The notes under the pieces: generated by a model | The model's input: the letters and a program-made list of their open reading frames with translations, nothing else | Told to the model about the DNA's origin: nothing | Database searches by the model: none | Shown: positions 10,105 to 17,774 of the stretch, piece by piece | How the letters are laid out: each line of letters starts with the position of its first letter | How positions within the stretch are numbered: the stretch's first letter is position 1 | Made by a program: the position numbers and the translations under genes | Assembly: GCA_016792585.1 (NCBI GenBank) | Contig: JAEULB010000122.1 | Span: 17,422-81,421 of the forward strand | Reading direction: 5' to 3' | Length of the DNA: 64,000 bases | Origin: Rhodospirillaceae bacterium | GTDB lineage: Bacteria > Pseudomonadota > Alphaproteobacteria > SHVZ01

Positions 10105-11682
10105 ATGCGTTCCCAGCTCGCGTCCCGCCTTGCCTTCGGCCTGATCCTCGGAACCCTCGCCTTGGCGCCGCCGGCTTCGGCGCAGAAGGTGCTTCGCGTC
10201 GTGCCCAACGCCGACCTCAAGGTCCTGGACCCGTTCCAGACCACGGCGATGATCACCAAGATGCATTCGGCGCTGATCTACGATCAGCTGTTCGGGTGGG
10301 ACGACGCGATGGCGGCGAAGCCGCAGATGGTCGAGACCTACACGGTCTCCCCCGACGGCCTGAAATACACCCTCACGCTCCGCCCGGGGCTCAGGTTCCA
10401 CGACGGCACGCCGGTCACGACCAAGGACGTGATCCCGTCGATCAAGCGCACCTTCGCCACCGATACGCTGGCGCAGAAGGTCGCCGCGGTGACGGCCTCG
10501 CTGGAGGCCGTCAACGAGCGCACCTTCACGCTGACGCTGAAGGAGCCCTATCCCTGGGTCGAGTTCTCGCTGGCCGGCGTGCACAACACCACCGGCATCA
10601 TGCGCGAGAAGGAAGCGATCATCGACCCGGCGACGCAGGTGACCGAGACCATCGGCTCCGGCCCCTTCATCTTCAACAAGGCCGAGTGGGTTCCCGGCGC
10701 CAAGGTCGTCTACGACAAGAACAAGGACTACGCGCCCCGGTCCGAACCTGTCTCGGGCAACGCCGGCGGCAAGGTCGCGAAGATCGACCGGCTGCAATAC
10801 GTGATCATCCCGGATCCCGCGACGCAAGTCAGCGCGCTGGGCCGCGGCGAGGTCGACATGCTCGACTCGCCCTCGCTGGACCTGATCCCGATTCTTACCA
10901 AGCAGCAGGACGTCATCGTCGGCGAGATCTTCCCGCTGGGATTCTTCGGCGTTATCCGGCCGAACGCGCTGCACCCGCCCTTCAACAACGTGAAGGCGCG
11001 CCAGGCGCTGGCGCTGATGGTCGACCAGAAAGAGCACGGAACCGCCGCTTATGGCGATCCCAAGTTCTGGCGCGAGTGCTACTCGTTCTGGATCTGCGGC
11101 GGCCCCAACGGCTCCGAAGCCGGGTCGGAAGCCTATCGCAGGCCCAACATCGAGCGCGCCAGGCAGCTTCTCGCCGAGTCCGGCTACAAGGGCGAGAAGA
11201 TCATCGTCATGAGCGGCACAGACCAGCCGATCTACCATGCGCTGACGCAGGTCACGGTCGAGCGCATGAAGCAGATCGGCTTCAACGTCGACCTGCAGGC
11301 GATGGATTGGGGCAGCGTCACCACGCGCCGCGCCAAGAAGGACCCGCCGGACCAGGGCGGCTGGCATATCTTCCATACCACGACCGGCGCCGCGCCAATG
11401 GCGAGCCCGCTCACCAGCGTCGTCACCAGCCTCACCTGCGACGGCAAGAACTGGGTCGGCTGGCCCTGCGACGAAGCCGCGGAGAAACTGCGCGACGAGT
11501 TCGTGCGCGAGCGCGACGAGGCCAGGCGCAAGGCGATCCTGGACAAGCTGAACGCGCGGCTCTGGGAGGTCGTCCCTCTGGTCCCGCTCGGCCAGTACAG
11601 CCAGCCCTTCGCCTGGCGAAAGAACGTTACCGGCGTGCTGAAGACCAGCATCCCGGTGTTCTGGAACATCGACAAGAGCTGA
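10105..11682 (+). CDS. peptide-type ABC transporter substrate-binding protein (SBP_bac_5)
   Basis: A 525-residue periplasmic binding protein. I place the start at the ATG at 10105 because a GGGAGG site lies 7 bases upstream and a classical signal peptide follows directly (cleavage after ASA at residue 26, before QKVLRVV). The SBP_bac_5 signature segment is LRPGLRFHDG. The C-terminal lobe holds the cysteine-containing CDGKNWVGWPCD and ends PVFWNIDKS, nearly as in the proteins at 1-528 and 50229-51836. No permease or ATPase gene adjoins it; an alpha/beta hydrolase gene follows after 7 bp. Confidence 0.93.
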   Translation: MRSQLASRLAFGLILGTLALAPPASAQKVLRVVPNADLKVLDPFQTTAMITKMHSALIYDQLFGWDDAMAAKPQMVETYTVSPDGLKYTLTLRPGLRFHDGTPVTTKDVIPSIKRTFATDTLAQKVAAVTASLEAVNERTFTLTLKEPYPWVEFSLAGVHNTTGIMREKEAIIDPATQVTETIGSGPFIFNKAEWVPGAKVVYDKNKDYAPRSEPVSGNAGGKVAKIDRLQYVIIPDPATQVSALGRGEVDMLDSPSLDLIPILTKQQDVIVGEIFPLGFFGVIRPNALHPPFNNVKARQALALMVDQKEHGTAAYGDPKFWRECYSFWICGGPNGSEAGSEAYRRPNIERARQLLAESGYKGEKIIVMSGTDQPIYHALTQVTVERMKQIGFNVDLQAMDWGSVTTRRAKKDPPDQGGWHIFHTTTGAAPMASPLTSVVTSLTCDGKNWVGWPCDEAAEKLRDEFVRERDEARRKAILDKLNARLWEVVPLVPLGQYSQPFAWRKNVTGVLKTSIPVFWNIDKS

Positions 11683-11689
11683 CCATCCC

Positions 11690-12487
11690 ATGAAAGACTT
11701 CCAGGTTGTCCGCGCCTCGAACGGCGAGGCGCGGATCAGGGCGTTCGCGCTCGGGTCCGGGCCGCTGGTGGTGATGATGCCGGGCCTCGGCCGCGCGCCG
11801 GACGACGTGGTGCCCCTGGCCCGCACGGTCGCACAGACGGGCTTCCGCGTGCTCCTGCCGGAAACGCGCGGCATCGGCGAGAGCGTGGGCAAGATGGAAG
11901 GGTTGACGCTGCGCGACCTCGCCAAGGACGTCGTGGCGGCGATCGATGCCGCCGGAGGGACAAAGGCCATCCTGGTCGGCCACGCCTTCGGCAACCGCGT
12001 CGCCCGCGCGGTCGCGGCATATCACCCCGATCGAGCCATCGCGGTCGTCTGCCTCGGCGCCAGCGGCAAGGTCGGGCCGACGCCGGAGATCCAGAAGGCG
12101 ATCGATGCCGGCAAAGACAAGGGCGCCACCCGCGAGCAGCGGGCCGCAGCGCTCCGCATCGCCTCCTTCGGGCCTGGGCGCGACCCGACGCCCTGGATCG
12201 ACGGCTGGAACGAGACGGTGATGAAGACCTGCCTCGCCGCCGCGAACGCGACCCCGATGCCCGAGTGGTGGACCGCCGGCTCAGCGCCGGTGCTGATCAT
12301 CCAGGGCCTTGCCGACGTCGCCGCCCCGCCCGCCAACGGCCGCATGCTGGTCGAGGAGCTGGGTGCCCGCGGCAAGCTGGTCGAGCTCGAGGGCGTCGGC
12401 CACTCGATCCCGGTCGAGGCGCCGGAGGAGACCGCGGCGGCGCTGCTTCCGTTCCTCAAGGAACAGGCCGGGCGGAAATCAGCCTAG
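11690..12487 (+). CDS. alpha/beta hydrolase-fold protein with Ala in place of the nucleophile Ser
   Basis: A 265-residue alpha/beta hydrolase-fold protein. The nucleophile elbow, normally GxSxG, reads G-H-A-F-G with Ala99 where the Ser should be. An acid residue (LADVAAPP region) and a late His (VGHSIP) of the usual triad are present. Either the family uses another mechanism or it is non-hydrolytic. It follows the binding-protein gene by 7 bp and probably belongs to that operon. It converges with the S9 peptidase gene (4-bp overlap). I would not predict a substrate. Confidence 0.85.
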   Translation: MKDFQVVRASNGEARIRAFALGSGPLVVMMPGLGRAPDDVVPLARTVAQTGFRVLLPETRGIGESVGKMEGLTLRDLAKDVVAAIDAAGGTKAILVGHAFGNRVARAVAAYHPDRAIAVVCLGASGKVGPTPEIQKAIDAGKDKGATREQRAAALRIASFGPGRDPTPWIDGWNETVMKTCLAAANATPMPEWWTAGSAPVLIIQGLADVAAPPANGRMLVEELGARGKLVELEGVGHSIPVEAPEETAAALLPFLKEQAGRKSA

Positions 12488-14283
12488 TCGTTCTTCGCAA
12501 GCTGGCGGTCGAGGAACTCGCGCACGCCGTCATAGGCGCGCCTGCGGTTGTCGGGGCGCCAGTAGCCGTGGCCCTCGTACTCGATCTCCTGGTACTCGAC
12601 CGGCTTTCCTCGGCTCTTGAGAAAGGTCACGATCTGGTCGGACTCGCTCTTCGGCACGCGCGGGTCGCGGTCGCCGTGGCTGACGAACAGCGGCGCCTTG
12701 ATGCGGTCGGCGCGGCTGATCGGCGAGAGCCAGCGCATCAGATCGGGATCAGCCTTGGGATCGCCATACTCGGTCGCGCGATGGCCGCGGCGCCACGGGC
12801 CGGTGTCGCGCAGCAGCGTGTCGAAGTTGACCACGCCGAAGATGTCGACCCCGGCCTGCCAGAGCTCCGGCTGCTCGGCGAGCGCCGACAGCACCATGAA
12901 GCCGCCATAGCTCTCGCCCCAGATCGCCATGCGCTTCGGATCGAACCCCGGCTGGCGCTTCAGCCATTCGCCGCAGACGCCGAGGTCGCGGACGCTGTCC
13001 ATGCGCCGCTCGCGGTCGTCCAGGCCGGCGTAGCGCCGGCCGTAGCCGGTGCTGCCGCGGACGTTGGGCGCGAAAACGACGTAGCCGGCCTCGACCAGCA
13101 CCTGCAGGTCGAAGCGCCAGTTGGCCTTGGTCTGCCCTTCCGGTCCGCCATGGACGAACATGACGACGGGCCAGCCACGCACCGGCGCCGTTCCCCGCGG
13201 GCGGAACAGGAAGCCCGACAGCGGCACGCCATCGAAGCTCTCGAACTTCACCAGCTCGGGCTCGGCCAACGTGCCGACCAGGCGCCCGGCGGTCTCGCCC
13301 GCGATCGGTGCGGTCACCGTGCCGGACGCGACGTCGACGAGGCGGATCCGGCTGCCGGCGGTCGGCGTCGAGAAGGCGAAGGCAAGACGCTTGCCGTCCG
13401 GAGACCAGGACATCTCCGAGACGACGCCGCCCGGCTCGACCGAGAGCGGCAGCGGCCTGCCCTCGGGCGACAGCAGCACGAGCCGGCTGTAGCCGTCGCG
13501 GTTCACGTTGGCGGCGAGCCGGCCATCGCCAGCCAGCGCAAAGCCGTCGATGTCGGCCTCCGGCGTGTAGAGCCAATCGACCTCGCCGCCGGCGAGCGTG
13601 TAGCGGCCGATGCCGAGGAAGTCGCGTTCGCCGTCGGCGAGGAAATAGATCGCGCTGCCGTCCTTGTTCCAGCGGAAGCCGCTGGCCTTCACGGTGCGCG
13701 ACGCGAGCTTGATCGAGCGGCGCTCACCGGACTTGAGGTCGAACAGACTGATGCCGATGTTGAAGGTCGAATGATCCTCGGTCAGCACGATCAGGCTGCC
13801 GCCGGGCTGGACGCCGGAGGTCTGGAAGGTCTCGCCCTTCTCCGCCAGCGTCTCGACCTTGCCGTTGGCCAGGGTCATCCGGTGGAGGTCGTAGCGCGCC
13901 TTGTCGCGGCCATTGGCGGCATACACGATCGCGGACCCGTCCGGGATCCAGGTGCCGAAGGTATGGATCGTCTCCGGCGCGTTCACCAGCCGCTTCGCCT
14001 CGCCGCCCGATATGGGCACCAGCCAGAGCTGCGAATGCTCGTCGCCGCCGGCATCGACGGAGAGGATCGCCTGCTTTCCGTCCGGCGACGCACGCACCGA
14101 CATGCAGCGCTCGCCCGGCACGAAGGAGAGCCGCCTCGGCGCCGTGCCGTCGAGCGGCACGACCCAGGCCTGCGCCACGCCGTCGCCCGGGCCGAGGCAG
14201 AGAAGCGCCGAGCCGTCGGGCAGGAACGCGGGCGCGGTGAGGCCGTCGAGAGCGATCAGCTCGTCGGTCGAGACACGGGTCAT
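12484..14283 (-). CDS. S9 family prolyl oligopeptidase-type serine peptidase
   Basis: A 599-residue cytoplasmic peptidase. Residues 1 to about 340 form a beta-propeller with repeated WxPDGS/SPDGK blades; about 345-599 form the alpha/beta hydrolase domain. Ser458 lies in GESYGG, the acid is Asp538 or Asp540 (SHGDRDPRVP) and His572 lies in YEGHGYW. No signal peptide is seen. It is the last gene of a four-gene minus-strand operon with a diaminopropionate lyase, an M14-type deacylase and an enolase-superfamily enzyme, so it may release the amino acid derivative from small peptides. The relatives are acylaminoacyl-peptidases and DPP-like enzymes. Confidence 0.92.
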   Translation of the reverse strand: MTRVSTDELIALDGLTAPAFLPDGSALLCLGPGDGVAQAWVVPLDGTAPRRLSFVPGERCMSVRASPDGKQAILSVDAGGDEHSQLWLVPISGGEAKRLVNAPETIHTFGTWIPDGSAIVYAANGRDKARYDLHRMTLANGKVETLAEKGETFQTSGVQPGGSLIVLTEDHSTFNIGISLFDLKSGERRSIKLASRTVKASGFRWNKDGSAIYFLADGERDFLGIGRYTLAGGEVDWLYTPEADIDGFALAGDGRLAANVNRDGYSRLVLLSPEGRPLPLSVEPGGVVSEMSWSPDGKRLAFAFSTPTAGSRIRLVDVASGTVTAPIAGETAGRLVGTLAEPELVKFESFDGVPLSGFLFRPRGTAPVRGWPVVMFVHGGPEGQTKANWRFDLQVLVEAGYVVFAPNVRGSTGYGRRYAGLDDRERRMDSVRDLGVCGEWLKRQPGFDPKRMAIWGESYGGFMVLSALAEQPELWQAGVDIFGVVNFDTLLRDTGPWRRGHRATEYGDPKADPDLMRWLSPISRADRIKAPLFVSHGDRDPRVPKSESDQIVTFLKSRGKPVEYQEIEYEGHGYWRPDNRRRAYDGVREFLDRQLAKND

Positions 14284-14342
14284 GGGAGGTCCGGGGAACG
14301 GTAGCAGGGGAACGTCGGGAAGCCGAGCATGACGCAGGAAGG

Positions 14343-15482
14343 TTACGGCCGGAAGAGCTGGCCGCGCACGGAATCGGCGCTGCGCCCGACGATCTTCGCA
14401 TAGAGCGCAGGATCGGTGTCACCCTCGGTCGAGAACAGCAGGACCCGGCTCGATCCGTCGAGGCCGAGGCGCAAGCGCACATCCTCCGAGGCCATCGCCG
14501 CGATCAGGCCCGCCAGCCCGGCGACGCCGGACTCACCGGCAACCATCGGCGTGTCGCCGTCGGCGCCGTCTGCCAAAAGGCGCATCGTATCCGGTACGCC
14601 GCCATCCGGGATCGACAGGAACGCATCCGCGGCGGTGCGGAGAACGGCCCAGGCCGGCGCCGAGGCGAGGCCGCAGGAGAGGCCTCCCATCACCGTCTCG
14701 AGGTCGCCGGGGAATTGCGCGATGTGCCCCTGCTCGGCGGCAAGCATGAGGCAGGCCGCCTTCTCGGGCTCGACGACGACGAGGCGCGGCCTGGCGGCGC
14801 CCCAGCGCGCCTCGGCATGCGCCGCGACCGCGCAGGCGAGGCCGCCCACCCCCGCCTGGGCGAAGATGTGGGTCGGCGGCTCAATCATCTGCCCGGCCGC
14901 CTCGTCGATCACGACGAGGTAGCCCTCCATGATCAGGTTCGGAACCTCGTCATGGGCGTTCTCGCTGGTGTCGGCGATCACGGTCCAGCCGCGCGCGGCT
15001 GCGTTGCGGGCGCACTCGGCCACCGCCTCGTCGTAGGTGCCCTCGGTGCGGACGATCTCGGCGCCGAAATCGGCGATCGCCTGGATGCGGCCCTCGCTGA
15101 CGCCCGAGGGCACGTAGATCACCGCGCGGCAGCCGAGCCGGGAGGCACCCCAGGCGACGGCGCGGCCGTGGTTGCCGTCGGTCGCAGAGGTGAAGACGCG
15201 ATCCTTCGCCCCGTCCCGGGCCGCGATCCGGGCGATCGCATAAGGCCCGCCCATCGCCTTGAACGACTTGAGGTGGAAACGCTGACCTTCATCCTTGATG
15301 CGGAGCGTGCCGATGCCGAGGCCGCGGGCGAGGCCGGGAAGATCGGCAAGCGGCGTCGGCCGGTATCCGTCCCACCGAGAGATCTCGGCCTTGGCCACGG
15401 CTAGGCGAGCGGCCGAAAGATAGGGCGCAGCCGCGGCCAGCGCCCCGGTCGGCCGCGCGGCCGGATTGATCAGCAGACGCAT
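14343..15482 (-). CDS. dpaL: diaminopropionate ammonia-lyase (PLP, fold type II)
   Basis: A 379-residue PLP enzyme related to E. coli YgeX, which converts 2,3-diaminopropionate to pyruvate and two ammonia. The PLP lysine is Lys75 in SFKAMGG. The substrate-side Asp in TSATDGNHGRAVAW and the glycine-rich AQAGVGGLA region are as in the family. It starts 7 bp after the stop of the M14-like gene, so the two are co-transcribed. The neighbours suggest that an N-acylated or peptide-bound diaminopropionate is first deacylated and then cleaved here (inference). A threonine dehydratase-like role is less likely given the length and motifs. Confidence 0.85.
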   Translation of the reverse strand: MRLLINPAARPTGALAAAAPYLSAARLAVAKAEISRWDGYRPTPLADLPGLARGLGIGTLRIKDEGQRFHLKSFKAMGGPYAIARIAARDGAKDRVFTSATDGNHGRAVAWGASRLGCRAVIYVPSGVSEGRIQAIADFGAEIVRTEGTYDEAVAECARNAAARGWTVIADTSENAHDEVPNLIMEGYLVVIDEAAGQMIEPPTHIFAQAGVGGLACAVAAHAEARWGAARPRLVVVEPEKAACLMLAAEQGHIAQFPGDLETVMGGLSCGLASAPAWAVLRTAADAFLSIPDGGVPDTMRLLADGADGDTPMVAGESGVAGLAGLIAAMASEDVRLRLGLDGSSRVLLFSTEGDTDPALYAKIVGRSADSVRGQLFRP

Positions 15483-15489
15483 ATGAGGC

Positions 15490-16440
15490 TCAGTCGCTGG
15501 GCTTCGCGAAGCGGAGCGCGCGGTCGCCCTTCTTCGCCCCGTGGTTCGGCATCACCAGGTAGCAGTCGTCGTGCGGCGTGGTGACGGTCTCGTCGCCATC
15601 CTGGGCGATCGGCGACCCGGCCTTGGCGAAATGCTCGAGACCCGTGAAGTCCTTCACGAACTTGAAGCGATCGGTCTTGGCGGTATAGCCGCCGGAGACG
15701 TCGACCATCGTCTGCGGCTTCGGCGACTTGACGTGCACGTGCGCCATCATCGTAGCCTCGTCGATCGCGCCGGTGGCGGCGAGGAAGCGGAGCGTGGTGT
15801 CGAGCGCGACCTTGGCGGCGTTGGCTTCCCAGTGCTGGCCGCATTCGACCAGGATCGCGGTCTTCGCGTTGGAGCGGTCGTTGAACGGCGTGTACTCGAT
15901 CAGGCGCTTGCCCTGGATGTGGCCCTGGCCGGCGACGATCCAGGGCGGAACGGCGACCTGGCGGGCGAGCCTCCGCTCCTTGTCGAGGCCGTGCACGATC
16001 ATCAGCGGCGCTGACGGCGTACCCATCGAGTGAATGTCGAGCAGGTAGTCGGCCTGGTCGAAAACGGGGCGCAGCTCGCGGGCGCGGGTCAGCTCGGCCG
16101 ATTTCTCCGGGCCATCGAGGCGGCTCTCGACCCAGACCCGGTTGAAGTCCTCGTCGACATAACGTGAGCCATTCGGCTTCGCCGGGTCGAAGCGTTTGAA
16201 AGCCCCGACGTTGACGAAGACCAGTGACAGCTTGCCCTGCTTCGGCTTGAGTCCCAACGAGAAGATCGTCTCGAGCGCGATCGCGCCGCAGATCTCGTTG
16301 CCGTGGGTCAAGGCGTTGACCATCACATGCGGACCGGGCTTGCCGGAATCGAAGGTGTGGACGTAGGGCACGCCGTTGGTTCCGCGGGCGAAGCGGGAGA
16401 TGTCTGGGGCCTTCAGCTCGACCGGATGATGCGTCGTCAT
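15490..16440 (-). CDS. succinylglutamate desuccinylase/aspartoacylase-type M14 deacylase
   Basis: A 316-residue zinc hydrolase of the AstE/AspA branch of M14. The zinc ligands are probably His46 and Glu49 (THGNE) and His137 (LDIHS); the DEDFNR motif (about 96-101) binds the substrate carboxylate in this family. It should remove an acyl group from an N-acyl amino acid in the cytoplasm. It lies directly upstream of the diaminopropionate lyase gene and downstream of an enolase-superfamily gene. The acyl group and amino acid cannot be read from the sequence. Confidence 0.88.
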   Translation of the reverse strand: MTTHHPVELKAPDISRFARGTNGVPYVHTFDSGKPGPHVMVNALTHGNEICGAIALETIFSLGLKPKQGKLSLVFVNVGAFKRFDPAKPNGSRYVDEDFNRVWVESRLDGPEKSAELTRARELRPVFDQADYLLDIHSMGTPSAPLMIVHGLDKERRLARQVAVPPWIVAGQGHIQGKRLIEYTPFNDRSNAKTAILVECGQHWEANAAKVALDTTLRFLAATGAIDEATMMAHVHVKSPKPQTMVDVSGGYTAKTDRFKFVKDFTGLEHFAKAGSPIAQDGDETVTTPHDDCYLVMPNHGAKKGDRALRFAKPSD

Positions 16441-16453
16441 GTGATCTCGATAT

Positions 16454-16474
16454 TCGGGGACAGGAGGTCCCCGA
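16454..16474 (-). other. intercistronic hairpin
   Basis: TCGGGGAC (16454-16461) pairs with GTCCCCGA (16467-16474) around a 5-base loop, in the 52-bp gap between the enolase-superfamily gene and the M14 deacylase gene. No T tract follows in the minus direction, so an mRNA stability or processing element fits better than a terminator. Confidence 0.4.
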
Positions 16475-16492
16475 CTTTATCAAGTCCCCGGC

Positions 16493-17671
16493 TCAGGCGA
16501 ACAGCGACTTCGGATTCTCGGTGTAGCGGGCGAGCTTCCTCGGATCGATCTCGATGCCGAGGCCGGGGCTGTCCGGGATCTGGAGCCAGCCTTCCTTGTC
16601 CAGCTTGAACGGCTCGACCGTGATGCCGTCGACATAGGGGCTGCCGCCGATGAACTCGACCAGGTCGGTCTCGGGGAAGGCCGTCGCCATCTGCAGGTCG
16701 GCGGCAACGCCGAGCGCGGTGTTCCAGCCGTGACCGATGTATTTCACGCCGAAGTCGTAGGCCATCCAGGCGATACGCCGCTGCTCGGAGATGCCGCCGA
16801 CCTTGGTCACGTCCGGCTGCACGATGTCGAAGGCGCCGCGCGTCAGCCACGGGATGAAGGCCTGGCGGCGGGTCAGCACCTCGCCGCCGGCGATCGGCAC
16901 CGGGCTCTTGCGGCGGAGCTCGCAGAAGTCGTCGATCGCGTCCGGCCGCAGCGCCTCCTCGAACCAGCCGACCTCGAAGTCCTTCAGCATCTCGGCGGTG
17001 CGCATCGCCCACTTGAGACCATGCGGCCAGTACGCGTCGCTGGCGCCGGCGTCGACGAACAGCTTCGACTTCGGTCCCGCCCCCTCCCGCGCCGCCTTCA
17101 CGATCGCCTCGTCGAGCTTGTGGTCGAGCGCCCGGCCGAACGGACCCCAGCCGATCTTGAACGCGGTGAAGCCTTTCGCCTTATACGAGGCGACGACGTC
17201 CTTCATCTTCTTCGGCTCTTCCATCAGCAGCGAGCAGTAGGGCTGCACGCGCTCGCGATGGCGACCGCCGAGCAGACGGCTGACCGAGAGCCCCGTCACC
17301 TTGCCGAGGATGTCCCAGAGCGCGATGTCGATGCCGCTGATCGTGTGGGTCAGCGACCCGCCTCGGCCCATCCAGAAGGTGTTCTGGTGCAGCTTCTCGG
17401 ACACGCGCTCGGGCTGCAGCGCATCCTCGCCGGCATAGAGCGGTTCCAACACCTTGAGCGCGGCAGCGACCAGGCGGGCATCGGTGAAGACGCTGCCGAA
17501 GCCGGTGATGCCGGCATCGGTGTGGACCGCGATCAGCGCATGGATCGAGTCCTCGGGCTCGATCTCGGCCGACCAGCCTCCCTTGGGGCTCTCCCCGAAC
17601 AGCGGCGCGGACCGGATCGAGGTGATCCTGACCTTGGGCGCGCTGCCCGCCTTCGACTTCCTCGCGCTCAT
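16493..17671 (-). CDS. mandelate racemase/muconate lactonizing enzyme family protein
   Basis: A 392-residue enolase-superfamily enzyme. The barrel metal ligands are Asp207 (VDAG), Glu238 or Glu239 (WFEEA) and Glu264 (AGGE). The general base positions are Lys172 (FKIG, where the usual KxK has only the first Lys) and His314 (GHGWNT). It is the first gene of the minus-strand operon that continues with the M14 deacylase, diaminopropionate lyase and S9 peptidase. A racemase/epimerase or acid-sugar dehydratase are the usual options; an N-acyl amino acid racemase would fit the neighbours (inference). Confidence 0.88.
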   Translation of the reverse strand: MSARKSKAGSAPKVRITSIRSAPLFGESPKGGWSAEIEPEDSIHALIAVHTDAGITGFGSVFTDARLVAAALKVLEPLYAGEDALQPERVSEKLHQNTFWMGRGGSLTHTISGIDIALWDILGKVTGLSVSRLLGGRHRERVQPYCSLLMEEPKKMKDVVASYKAKGFTAFKIGWGPFGRALDHKLDEAIVKAAREGAGPKSKLFVDAGASDAYWPHGLKWAMRTAEMLKDFEVGWFEEALRPDAIDDFCELRRKSPVPIAGGEVLTRRQAFIPWLTRGAFDIVQPDVTKVGGISEQRRIAWMAYDFGVKYIGHGWNTALGVAADLQMATAFPETDLVEFIGGSPYVDGITVEPFKLDKEGWLQIPDSPGLGIEIDPRKLARYTENPKSLFA

Positions 17672-17774
17672 GCCCGCCTCCCCCGGATGTCCCGGCCACG
17701 AGCGTCGTCATCCGCGGTGCGCGGCGCAAGTCAAACGAGCGGGCAGAGGAACGCCGGCCGCGAGGCCGTCCGGC

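Noticed and set aside
12265..14304. 679-codon plus-strand frame opposite the S9 peptidase
   Set aside because: It is a shadow frame without motifs; the minus-strand peptidase has a complete triad.
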